Shown here: positions 14,403 through 22,505 of the stretch, piece after piece
Layout of the letters: each line of letters opens with the position of its first letter
How positions within the stretch are numbered: position 1 is the stretch's first letter
Assembly (NCBI GenBank): GCA_018401755.1
Contig: JAGYKJ010000007.1
Span: forward strand, 496,001 to 560,000
Direction: 5' to 3'
Length of the DNA: 64,000 nucleotides
DNA from: Litorivicinus sp.
Lineage (GTDB): Bacteria; Pseudomonadota; Gammaproteobacteria; Pseudomonadales; Litorivicinaceae
The notes under the pieces: model-generated
Databases searched by the model: none
Told to the model about the DNA's origin: nothing
Seen by the model: the letters and a program-made list of their open reading frames with translations, nothing else
Translations under genes and position numbers: made by a program

Positions 14403-15743
14403 TTAAAAAAGTCGCATCACATCATTATAAAAAGCAAAGACCATCAGGCCCATCAATAGTGCCATACCAATTCGAATGCCTTGCATCTGGGAGGCTTCTG
14501 AAACAGGGCGACCGCGCACAGCTTCCACTAAAAAGTAAACCAAATGGCCTCCATCAAGCACAGGAATCGGGAGCAGGTTCAAGACGCCAAGGCTGACTGA
14601 TAAATATGCGAGAAAACTCAGGTACGCATACCAGCCCGAGCTCGCTGAATCTCCAGCCACCTGTGCAATTGTTAATGGCCCACTGAGATTCTTCGGCGAC
14701 AGTGCACCGGTGATCATCTTGCCAATGGATTTCACGGTCAACCAACTCATCTCAGCGGTTCGCATCACGCCTTCATAGAGTGCTTCGATTGGGCCAGATT
14801 GGACGACCCGTAGCATCTCCGGTGGAAGTTCAGTGGGTTTAGGAGCCAATCCAACAAACCCGATCGTTTCTCCAGACGCGCCCTCCCGACCCACAGGAGT
14901 GATACTCACGATTCGCCGCTCTCCCTCTCGATCCACATGGACATCGAGTGTCTGGTTTGCGCTGATGCGAATCAGGTCAACAAACCCTTGCCAGTCCTGA
15001 ATGACTTGCTCGTTCACTTGTACAATGGTGTCACCGACTCTCAGTCCGCCCAGGGCTCCCGCTCCGTCCGGCTGCACCATGGCAAGGGTCGGTGTGACCG
15101 CTGGCCTCCATGGCTGAATACCATACATTGCCAGCGGGCTTTGTTCGGACTGCATGTTGCGTGGTACTGGAATCATCACGTCGCGGACAATACTGGAATC
15201 AACCGGCCGAATCGTCAGCCGAATGGTTGGCGACTCTCCGATCGCGTCAACTAAACGAATAGAGGCGCGCTCCCAAGAGGTTGTGCTCACGCCGTCGACT
15301 GCAAGCAGTTCCGCGGGGAGATACTCCGACTGACTGCGGGTGGTCTCCGGCAGACTGCCGATGACGGGAATTGCAACTGTCACACCCAGTGCACTGATCA
15401 CGGCATAGAGAACGGCGGCAAATCCCAGATTAATGAGCGGACCTGCTGCAACAATCGCGGCACGCTGGGCCAGCGGCTGTTGATCAAACGCTTGACCAGC
15501 AAGATGGGCAGGGATCTCTGTCTCCCGACCATCCAACATTTTGACATAGCCGCCCAAGGGTATCGCGGCGACACAGAATTCAGTGCCATGTCGATCCACA
15601 CGAGTCCACAGAGGACGACCGAAACCCACCGAGAAACGCAGCACTTTGACGCCACAACGTCGTGCTACCCAGTAATGCCCGAACTCATGCACCGTCACAA
15701 GCACGCCGAGTGCAATGAGCGTTGCAAGGATTGTTACGAGCAT
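14403..15743 (-). CDS. rseP: Site-2 intramembrane protease RseP
   Basis: Zinc metalloprotease that cuts RseA within the membrane in the sigma-E envelope stress response and clears signal peptides. The length of 446 residues is typical. The zinc motif HEFGH is at residues 19-23 in the first membrane helix. Two PDZ domains occupy about 120-300, and the second active-site motif PVLDGGHLVYF lies in the third helix. It is placed between dxr and bamA, as usual, and overlaps dxr by 10 bases. Confidence 0.97.
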   Translation of the reverse strand: MLVTILATLIALGVLVTVHEFGHYWVARRCGVKVLRFSVGFGRPLWTRVDRHGTEFCVAAIPLGGYVKMLDGRETEIPAHLAGQAFDQQPLAQRAAIVAAGPLINLGFAAVLYAVISALGVTVAIPVIGSLPETTRSQSEYLPAELLAVDGVSTTSWERASIRLVDAIGESPTIRLTIRPVDSSIVRDVMIPVPRNMQSEQSPLAMYGIQPWRPAVTPTLAMVQPDGAGALGGLRVGDTIVQVNEQVIQDWQGFVDLIRISANQTLDVHVDREGERRIVSITPVGREGASGETIGFVGLAPKPTELPPEMLRVVQSGPIEALYEGVMRTAEMSWLTVKSIGKMITGALSPKNLSGPLTIAQVAGDSASSGWYAYLSFLAYLSVSLGVLNLLPIPVLDGGHLVYFLVEAVRGRPVSEASQMQGIRIGMALLMGLMVFAFYNDVMRLF

Positions 15744-16918
15744 ATTGAAGCCTCCACTAAACTTTTTGCGAGCGCACGCACGTCCGCGTCACGAAGAATC
15801 ATGTCTTCCACCACAGATATAGGCTGTCTCGGCAATCGATTCAAGCATTCCGCAACGATTGTCATAATCTGTTGAAAGCCGATTGCGCCATTGAGGAAGG
15901 CGGCAACAGCCATTTCGTTGGCTGCATTCAGGACGAGTGGTCGATCTGCCCCACTCTCATAGGCTGCTCGCGCCATCTCAATGGCTGGGAAATCCGCGTG
16001 TCTGGGGATCTCAAACTGTAATTCTCGGAGATCACGCCAATTCAGTCGTGGGACATCGATTGCCAATCGAGTGGGATACCCGAGGCTATAGGCAATAGGA
16101 ATGCGCATATCCGCTGCGCCAAGTTGCGCAAGAATTGATCCATCGCAAAACGCAACCATGGAGTGAATAATCGATTGTGGGTGCACGACCACATCAACTT
16201 GAGCAGGCTGTACTGCAAACAGATGACAGGCTTCGATCAACTCCAATCCTTTATTCATCAGTGTCGCTGAATCGATAGAAATCTTTGCACCCATGCTCCA
16301 ATTGGGGTGTTGACATGCCATGGCTGGTGTCACCGTCTTGAGCGCGGAGGCATCTAGCGTGCGAAATGGTCCACCCGAGCAAGTTAGGATCAGCTGCTCC
16401 AGCCCTTGGATGGACTCGCCTGTTTGGTAGCCTTTTGGCAAACACTGAAAAATAGCATTGTGCTCAGAATCTAATGGCAAAATGCGAGCGCCAGTTCGTT
16501 GCGCCTCGCGCATCACGAATGAACCCGCCATCACCAAGGCTTCTTTATTCGCCAGCAGCACTTGTTTGCCTGCAGTCACAGCAGCCATGGTCGATCGCAG
16601 CCCTGCCGCTCCTACGATTCCAGCAACAACGATGTCAACATCGGGGCTTTGTGCCAACTCGTTTAAGCAGGACATCCCCGCATGGAAAATCACTTGAGGA
16701 AAGCGGTGACGATGCGTTTTGGCTGTCTCCCAATGCTCTGGATTTGTGAGCACCACATGCTTTGGTTGATGCGTCTTAAGAATATCGAGAAGACGATCCA
16801 TATTGTCATGCGCGGAGATGACCTCCAACCGAAACTGATCAGGATGGGCAGCCAAAACGGCCAATGTCGAGCACCCGATGGAGCCGGTCGCTCCGAAGAC
16901 TGCAACCCCTCGTGTCAT
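15734..16918 (-). CDS. dxr: 1-deoxy-D-xylulose 5-phosphate reductoisomerase
   Basis: Makes 2-C-methyl-D-erythritol 4-phosphate, the first committed step of the MEP isoprenoid route. The chosen ATG overlaps the cdsA stop as ATGA, giving 394 residues with the NADPH-binding motif GATGSIG at 9-15; the frame opens 12 bases earlier. Further motifs are ANKEALVMAG, PLDSEHNAIFQCL with the metal-binding acids, SCSGGPFRT-like TCSGGPFRT, and the substrate-binding MNKGLELIEA. Undecaprenyl phosphate for the neighbouring uppS product depends on this pathway. Confidence 0.97.
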   Translation of the reverse strand: MTRGVAVFGATGSIGCSTLAVLAAHPDQFRLEVISAHDNMDRLLDILKTHQPKHVVLTNPEHWETAKTHRHRFPQVIFHAGMSCLNELAQSPDVDIVVAGIVGAAGLRSTMAAVTAGKQVLLANKEALVMAGSFVMREAQRTGARILPLDSEHNAIFQCLPKGYQTGESIQGLEQLILTCSGGPFRTLDASALKTVTPAMACQHPNWSMGAKISIDSATLMNKGLELIEACHLFAVQPAQVDVVVHPQSIIHSMVAFCDGSILAQLGAADMRIPIAYSLGYPTRLAIDVPRLNWRDLRELQFEIPRHADFPAIEMARAAYESGADRPLVLNAANEMAVAAFLNGAIGFQQIMTIVAECLNRLPRQPISVVEDMILRDADVRALAKSLVEASICS

Positions 16919-17745
16919 ACAATTGGCCACGCGGTCAAATGAATCAGAAGCGCAAACACAGGAGCAGCTGCGGTCAGTGAATCGATTCGATCCAACACAC
17001 CACCGTGGCCTGGCAATAATGATGAGGAATCTTTCACCCCACGCTCCCGTTTCATCAGCGATTCGAACAGATCGCCTAACACCGAGAAGACCACCGTCAG
17101 TGCACTAATCGCCAGCAACACTAGCCATGCTCGCGGGGTCATCATCAAGCGACTCTCTTCCCAGAATCCGGCAACCACAGCGACAGCCAGTGCGAAGCCA
17201 ATGCCACCAACCACGCCGGCCCAGCTCTTTCCTGGACTCACCGCTGGTTTCAGTTTGCTCCGCCCAAAACGTTGGCCAACAAAGAAGGCGCCGACATCAG
17301 CAGACCAGATCACCCCAATGAGCAGCGCAATCAGAACATCCCCTAAGGGATGCCTACGTAAATAAAGTAACGCGACATAGGCTGGTACCAGCACGAGAAG
17401 GCCGAATAACAGCTTCGTTTTCTCACGACCCAATCGGCTTCGAGAGATTGGGTAGCGGGCGACAAAAAAGAACGCGACTAACCAAAACAGAAGACCAAGC
17501 AGCAGCACGTTTGGGATCAGGAGCGCAGGAAGGCTATATGCGGCGCCCAAACATGCGGCAAATCCCGCCAGTAACAGCATTCGGGTGACGGGTTGGAAGC
17601 CACCGCACAACCGAATCCATTCCCAGGCCGCAACAAGGACGATACCCCCTATGGCAATCGCAAATCCTGTTGCTGGGAGCACAAACAAGACAACTAACGC
17701 CATGGGCGCGAGGATCAACGCGGTCATCACACGCGCTCTCAACAT
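16915..17745 (-). CDS. cdsA: Phosphatidate cytidylyltransferase
   Basis: Inner-membrane enzyme making CDP-diacylglycerol from CTP and phosphatidate for phospholipid synthesis. The 276-residue protein has about eight hydrophobic segments. The C-terminal signature is recognisable in SVLGDLFESLMKRERGVKDSSSLLPGHGGVLDRIDSL (given in part: SVLGDLFESLMKR and LPGHGGVLDRIDS). It overlaps uppS by 7 bases and dxr by 4. Confidence 0.96.
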   Translation of the reverse strand: MLRARVMTALILAPMALVVLFVLPATGFAIAIGGIVLVAAWEWIRLCGGFQPVTRMLLLAGFAACLGAAYSLPALLIPNVLLLGLLFWLVAFFFVARYPISRSRLGREKTKLLFGLLVLVPAYVALLYLRRHPLGDVLIALLIGVIWSADVGAFFVGQRFGRSKLKPAVSPGKSWAGVVGGIGFALAVAVVAGFWEESRLMMTPRAWLVLLAISALTVVFSVLGDLFESLMKRERGVKDSSSLLPGHGGVLDRIDSLTAAAPVFALLIHLTAWPIV

Positions 17746-18473
17746 ATCTGCGCCTTGATCTGCTCGGACGTACGGCCAAAGCGACGTTCCCGAGTGACAA
17801 AGGTGTTTAAGCAGCCATCAAACGCGATCTCATCAAAATCAGGCCATAGAACATCCGAAAAGATGAGTTCTGCATAGGCTGACTGCCAAAGAAGAAAATT
17901 GGAAATACGCTGCTCGCCACCTGTTCGAATTAACAAATCGACATCCGGACAGTCCGCCAGGGGTGAGGCTTGCGAGAGCCATTCGTCCGAAATCATAGAT
18001 GGCTCAAGCTCTCCTGATCGGACCAATTGTGCCGCCTGCTGCGCGGCGGCTGTGATATGCCAGCGCCCACCATAGTTGGCAAGTACATTCAGCGTCAGCC
18101 GATCGCCACGACAGGTGGCCTTCTCAGCGACCGCCATGGCCTCGCATAAACGCGCGCTAAAGGCCGATCGGTCTCCGATGATGCGAATGCGGACGCCATG
18201 TTCTACCAGTGCGGCGGTTTCATCGCGCAACGATTTTTCGAATAGCCGCATTAGACCATCCACTTCAACCCGAGGGCGACTCCAGTTCTCACTGGAGAAC
18301 GCGAACACAGAGAGCGTCGAGATACCACGCACGATCGCTTGCCGAATCACGCGACGAAGTGCATCAGCTCCCGCATGATGGCCAGCCAGCCTTGGTCGAT
18401 GGTGCAGTTGCGCCCATCGATTATTGCCATCCATGATGATCGCCACATGGGCGGGTAGCGCGTCTGCCTCCAT
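17739..18473 (-). CDS. uppS: Undecaprenyl diphosphate synthase (cis-prenyltransferase)
   Basis: Extends farnesyl diphosphate with isopentenyl units to C55-PP, the lipid carrier for peptidoglycan and for surface polysaccharides such as those made by the locus at 41-54 kb. The protein has 244 residues. The signature HVAIIMDGNNRWA carries the catalytic Asp at residue 15, followed by GHHAGADALR and the C-terminal DLLIRTGGEQRISNFLLWQ and YAELIF motifs. It sits between frr and cdsA. Confidence 0.97.
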   Translation of the reverse strand: MEADALPAHVAIIMDGNNRWAQLHHRPRLAGHHAGADALRRVIRQAIVRGISTLSVFAFSSENWSRPRVEVDGLMRLFEKSLRDETAALVEHGVRIRIIGDRSAFSARLCEAMAVAEKATCRGDRLTLNVLANYGGRWHITAAAQQAAQLVRSGELEPSMISDEWLSQASPLADCPDVDLLIRTGGEQRISNFLLWQSAYAELIFSDVLWPDFDEIAFDGCLNTFVTRERRFGRTSEQIKAQIC

Positions 18474-18479
18474 CCGGAT

Positions 18480-19037
18480 TTAGACTTCCATCAGGTCCGT
18501 TTCTTTGGCCGCAAGCAATTCTTCCACTCGCTTGACATAACTATCTGTCAACTTTTGGATGTCTTCACTTGCCCGACGCTCGTCGTCTTCAGAAATCTCT
18601 TTATCCTTCTGGAGATCTTTTAATTGAGCCAGCGCATCTCGACGAATATTACGAATGGCCACACGCCCACCTTCGGCTTCAGAGCGTGCCTGCTTGGTGT
18701 AGCCGCGACGCGTCTCTTCTGTCAGCGGGGGCATCGGGACACGAATCACGCCGCCGGCAGTGGATGGGTTCAAACCGAGGTCCGACTTCATGATGGCCTT
18801 CTCAACCTCAGGCACCATATTTTTTTCCCACGGCGACACGGTCAGGGTCCGTGCATCTTCGACCCCCACGTTCGCCACTTGGGACAATGGCATCTCCGAT
18901 CCATAATAATCGACACGCACGGTATCAAGGATTGACGGATGTGCTCGTCCAGTCCGAATCTTGGCAAACGCATGGCCGAGCGAATCCAATGACTTCTCCA
19001 TCCGCTCCTTGGCGTCCTCTTTAATTGCGTTAATCAC
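18480..19037 (-). CDS. frr: Ribosome recycling factor
   Basis: With EF-G, splits the post-termination ribosome. The 185-residue protein has the two-domain RRF pattern: a long-helix domain ([23 protein letters not shown]) and a beta domain with [14 protein letters not shown] and PWEKNMV, plus the basic helix [25 protein letters not shown]. The start overlaps the pyrH stop by 4 bases. Confidence 0.97.
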   Translation of the reverse strand: MINAIKEDAKERMEKSLDSLGHAFAKIRTGRAHPSILDTVRVDYYGSEMPLSQVANVGVEDARTLTVSPWEKNMVPEVEKAIMKSDLGLNPSTAGGVIRVPMPPLTEETRRGYTKQARSEAEGGRVAIRNIRRDALAQLKDLQKDKEISEDDERRASEDIQKLTDSYVKRVEELLAAKETDLMEV

Positions 19038-19777
19038 GCGCGACTCCTCTCAATCAAGGTCCCTTCATCTTCGCCACGGATGATCGCAACGAGGGCACCT
19101 GGTTTATTCATGTTAAACACGCGTACCGGCATGTCGTGATCACGGACGAGGCAAATTGCGGTCAAGTCCATGACGCCGAGTTGTTTCGCAAGGACCGTTT
19201 CGTAATCCAATCGGTCATATTTCACGGCATCCGGGTGTGTCACAGGATCGCAATCATACACGCCGTCTACCTTGGTGGCTTTTAATACCAAATCACAATC
19301 CACTTCGATGGCACGCAGACACGCGGCTGAATCCGTGGTGAAAAACGGATTTCCAGTACCCGCCGCAAAAATAACCACATCATTTTGATCAAGATACCGC
19401 ATTGCTCGGCGACGGTCATAGTGCTCAACCATGCCACTCATCGGAATTGCGCTCATCACGTGAGTCGCAATGGAAGAGCGCTCAAGGGCGTCACGCATAG
19501 CCAGCCCATTCATTACTGTGGCTAACATGCCCATATGATCGCCCGTGACGCGATCAAGGCCCGCTTGATGAAGGGCGGCGCCTCGGAACAGATTCCCCCC
19601 TCCAATCACCAAGCCGACTTGCACACCAATGCCCACCAATTGGCCGATCTCAAGTGCCATTCGATCCAACACCTTGGGGTCGATTCCGAAGGCATCATCT
19701 TGGCCCGCCAAGGCTTCGCCACTGAGTTTTAGCAAAATCCGTTTATAACGGCACGTCCGTTCACCTTTGGCCATCAT
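19034..19777 (-). CDS. pyrH: UMP kinase
   Basis: Phosphorylates UMP to UDP; in gammaproteobacteria it is activated by GTP and inhibited by UTP. The protein has 247 residues of the amino acid kinase fold: [12 protein letters not shown] near residue 12, [27 protein letters not shown] and [15 protein letters not shown]. The start is one of two adjacent ATGs (19777 or 19774), preceded by a good Shine-Dalgarno GGGAGG that lies directly after the tsf terminator T-run. Confidence 0.97.
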   Translation of the reverse strand: MMAKGERTCRYKRILLKLSGEALAGQDDAFGIDPKVLDRMALEIGQLVGIGVQVGLVIGGGNLFRGAALHQAGLDRVTGDHMGMLATVMNGLAMRDALERSSIATHVMSAIPMSGMVEHYDRRRAMRYLDQNDVVIFAAGTGNPFFTTDSAACLRAIEVDCDLVLKATKVDGVYDCDPVTHPDAVKYDRLDYETVLAKQLGVMDLTAICLVRDHDMPVRVFNMNKPGALVAIIRGEDEGTLIERSRA

Positions 19778-19788
19778 AAAATCCTCCC

Positions 19789-19814
19789 AAAAAAAAGGCC
19801 GCGAAAGCGGCCTC
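19789..19814 (-). terminator. Intrinsic terminator between tsf and pyrH
   Basis: On the minus strand a GGCCGC stem, TTTC loop and GCGGCC stem are followed by eight T (plus-strand A-run at 19789-19796). It lies 6 bases after the tsf stop. The pyrH ribosome site follows at once, so pyrH needs readthrough or a promoter not seen here. Confidence 0.85.
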
Positions 19815-19819
19815 GTGTG

Positions 19820-20677
19820 TTATTGGCCTCTGGCTTGCGCCATGACCTCGGCCGCAAAGTCGACCTCTTCTTTTTCGATCCCTTCACCGACTTCATAGCG
19901 AACAAACCCAATCACCTTGGCGCCCTGCTGGGCAACCAATTGGCCGACGGTTTGATCCGGATTTTTGACGAAGGGCTGCTCGACCAAGCTAATCTCTGAC
20001 AGGAACTTACGGATACGCCCTACCACCATCTTCTCAATGATCTCGGCAGGTTTGCCTGACTCCGCTGCTTGGGCAACAAAAATCTCACGTTCTTTCTCAA
20101 CGACGTCTGCGGCAACGTCATCCCCATGGACAACCATTGGGTTTACTGCAGCGACATGCATCGCGATATCCTTCGCTAAGTCCTGTGATCCACCATCTAA
20201 AGCGACCAATACACCGATCTTTTGATTTGAGTGGACGTAGCTCCCGACCACTGGTCCTGCAAGCTTTGCGATACGTCGTACGCTGATATTTTCACCGATT
20301 TTTTGAACCAATGCAGACCGCACGTCTTCTAAGCCACCCGCCATGAGTGTGGCCACGTCAGTGCCGTCAAGTGCCGCCGCCGCGCCGATGACTTGATCAG
20401 CAAACGCTGAGAAGTTGTCGTCCCGTGCCACAAAATCGGTCTCTGAATTGACCTCAATTAGAGTTCCCTGTCCGTGCCCGACAGCGACACGAACAACGCC
20501 ATCTGCGGCCACACGCCCAGCCTTTTTGGCAGCCTTCAGGCCAGATGATTTACGAAGATTATCAATCGCCAACTCCATATCACCCGCCGCCTCAACGAGT
20601 GCTTTTTTGCACTCCATCATGCCGAGACCCGTCCGTTCACGAAGTGCCTTTACCTGTGCTGCTGAAATATCAGCCAT
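19820..20677 (-). CDS. tsf: Elongation factor Ts
   Basis: Guanine nucleotide exchange factor for EF-Tu. The 285-residue protein starts with the UBA-like N-terminal domain ([20 protein letters not shown]) and has the key exchange motif [10 protein letters not shown] near residue 82, then two core subdomains. It lies 15 bases downstream of rpsB in the normal rpsB-tsf order and is followed by an intrinsic terminator. Confidence 0.98.
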   Translation of the reverse strand: MADISAAQVKALRERTGLGMMECKKALVEAAGDMELAIDNLRKSSGLKAAKKAGRVAADGVVRVAVGHGQGTLIEVNSETDFVARDDNFSAFADQVIGAAAALDGTDVATLMAGGLEDVRSALVQKIGENISVRRIAKLAGPVVGSYVHSNQKIGVLVALDGGSQDLAKDIAMHVAAVNPMVVHGDDVAADVVEKEREIFVAQAAESGKPAEIIEKMVVGRIRKFLSEISLVEQPFVKNPDQTVGQLVAQQGAKVIGFVRYEVGEGIEKEEVDFAAEVMAQARGQ

Positions 20678-20692
20678 GCGATGTCCTCTCTC

Positions 20693-21538
20693 TTAATGAA
20701 TGGGGGCGTCTTCAGAGGGTGCGGCTGTGTCGCCTGCATCCACTGCGACCACCTCAACGAGTGGCTCTTCAACCACAGGCGCGGTGTCAGCGACCACGAC
20801 TGGATCTGCCGCGACAGACGCTTCGGCAACTTCAACATAATCACTACGACCTAAACTTTGCGTGGCTCCCTCAATGCAGGCGTCGGCAATGGCTTGGGTA
20901 TACAACTCAATCGCTCGCAGCGCATCATCGTTGCCTGGAATGACAATATCGACGCCGTCAGGATTCGAATTGGTATCCACAATCCCGATCACAGGGATGC
21001 CCAACTTGTTGGCTTCCTGTATCGCAATGTTCTCGTGATCGACATCGATCACAAACAGCGCGTCTGGTAACCCACCCATTTCCTTGATCCCACCAATGGA
21101 CCGCTCCAACTTCTCGAGATTCCGAGAGAGATCAAGAGCCTCTTTTTTGGTCAGTTTTTCTAAGGTGCCGTCTGACATCTTAGCCTCAAGTTCCCGCAGG
21201 CGCTTGATGGACTGGCGGATCGTCTTCCAGTTGGTCAGCATTCCGCCAAGCCAGCGGTGATTCACGTAGGGCTGGCCGGCTCGTTCTGCCTGCTCTTTGA
21301 CAATTTTTTGGGCGGCGCGCTTGGTTCCGACGAACAGCACCTTATTTCGCTTTTCAGCCATCGAACGGACAATCGCCACTGCCTTATCCAAGGCGGGTAC
21401 CGTTAATTCGAGATCAATGATGTGAATTTTGTTACGGGCTCCGAAAATGTAGGGAGCCATTTTAGGGTTCCAGTACCGAGTCTGGTGTCCAAAGTGTGCG
21501 CCTGCCTTTAGCAGATCACGCATGCTGACGTTAGCCAT
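20693..21538 (-). CDS. rpsB: 30S ribosomal protein S2, with long acidic C-terminal tail
   Basis: Small-subunit protein of 281 residues. The core to about residue 238 is standard, with [22 protein letters not shown] at the start, [22 protein letters not shown] and [14 protein letters not shown]. It is followed by about 43 residues rich in Ala, Val, Asp and Glu that E. coli S2 (241 residues) lacks. Such tails vary among bacteria and are probably disordered. A leader of about 105 bases precedes the ATG. Confidence 0.98.
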   Translation of the reverse strand: MANVSMRDLLKAGAHFGHQTRYWNPKMAPYIFGARNKIHIIDLELTVPALDKAVAIVRSMAEKRNKVLFVGTKRAAQKIVKEQAERAGQPYVNHRWLGGMLTNWKTIRQSIKRLRELEAKMSDGTLEKLTKKEALDLSRNLEKLERSIGGIKEMGGLPDALFVIDVDHENIAIQEANKLGIPVIGIVDTNSNPDGVDIVIPGNDDALRAIELYTQAIADACIEGATQSLGRSDYVEVAEASVAADPVVVADTAPVVEEPLVEVVAVDAGDTAAPSEDAPIH

Positions 21539-21649
21539 GATGTGTTCCTTTTTAAGGGGTTACGACAATCGAAACATTCCCGGCCATGACTTTGATCCCA
21601 AAGCACCCCATCACCGGTTAGCGAATATTCCGCGATTTAAGCGGCGCGA

Positions 21650-21679
21650 ATTATGGCACAGCTTTTAGTCAAAACGCCA
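21650..21679 (-). promoter_or_regulatory. Candidate rpsB-tsf promoter with GC-rich discriminator
   Basis: On the minus strand CATAAT (21650-21655) is a -10 candidate with TGGCGT (21674-21679) 18 bases upstream. The bases after the -10 are GC-rich (TCGCGCC), typical of stringently controlled ribosomal promoters. The start would lie near 21643, leaving about 105 bases of leader. That is room for an S2-binding autoregulatory element as known for E. coli rpsB, but I did not identify one by structure. Confidence 0.4.
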
Positions 21680-21692
21680 CTTCTGGCATACT
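21665..21692 (+). promoter_or_regulatory. Candidate map-glnD promoter
   Basis: TTAGTC and CATACT with 16 bases between them lie about 25 bases before the map ATG, with AAGGA as ribosome site at 21706-21710. It overlaps the divergent rpsB promoter candidate. It is a weak consensus match. Confidence 0.35.
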
Positions 21693-21716
21693 TCGTCGAT
21701 CAATCAAGGATTCACC

Positions 21717-22505
21717 ATGACAGTCACCATAAAAAATGCATCTGATATTGCAGGAATGCGTATCGCTGGCGCGTTAGCAGCAGATGTCTTACGGATGATC
21801 GAACCTGAGGTGACGCCGGGTGTGTCGACTGGACAACTGGATCGTCTGTGTCACGACTACATCGTCAATCAGCAACAGGCAATTCCAGCCCCCCTGAATT
21901 ACAAAGGATTTCCCAAATCAATCTGCACGAGCATCAATCATGTCATCTGTCACGGCATTCCTGACGACACGCGAATCCTGAAATCAGGCGACATCATTAA
22001 CATTGATATCACGGTGATCAAAGATGGCTATCACGGAGATACTTCGAAGATGTTTGTGGTGGGTGATGCAAAACCCTTTGCGACACGCCTGATTCAGGTG
22101 ACTCAGGAGTGTTTATACCGTGGCATAGAGCTGGTTCGCCCCGGCATGCACCTGGGAACCATCGGGCATGCGATTCAAGCCCATGCTGAGTCGAACTATT
22201 ATTCGGTTGTTCAAGAGTTTTGTGGCCACGGTATAGGTAAGATTTTTCATGAAGACCCGCAGGTTCTGCACTATGGCCGTCCGGAGACAGGAATGATGCT
22301 CGAGGTTGGAATGACGTTCACCATTGAGCCTATGATCAACCAGGGTCGCCGTCATATGAAGATCCTGGGTGATGGCTGGACTGCTGTGACCAAGGATCGA
22401 AAATTATCTGCACAATGGGAGCACACCATCTTAGTCACCGAATCCGGTTACGAGATTTTGACCTATCGTGACTGGGAAGAAAGCTTTCCAAAGGCTTCTA
22501 CATGA
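21717..22505 (+). CDS. map: Type I methionine aminopeptidase
   Basis: Removes the initiator methionine from nascent proteins. The length of 262 residues is typical for type I. The metal-binding residues are visible in order: Asp in NIDITVIKDGYHGDTSKMF (two Asp ligands), His in CGHGIGKIFHEDPQVLHYG, Glu in TFTIEPMI, and Glu in QWEHTILVT. It is divergent from rpsB, as in E. coli, and its stop overlaps the glnD start as ATGA. Confidence 0.97.
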   Translation: MTVTIKNASDIAGMRIAGALAADVLRMIEPEVTPGVSTGQLDRLCHDYIVNQQQAIPAPLNYKGFPKSICTSINHVICHGIPDDTRILKSGDIINIDITVIKDGYHGDTSKMFVVGDAKPFATRLIQVTQECLYRGIELVRPGMHLGTIGHAIQAHAESNYYSVVQEFCGHGIGKIFHEDPQVLHYGRPETGMMLEVGMTFTIEPMINQGRRHMKILGDGWTAVTKDRKLSAQWEHTILVTESGYEILTYRDWEESFPKAST

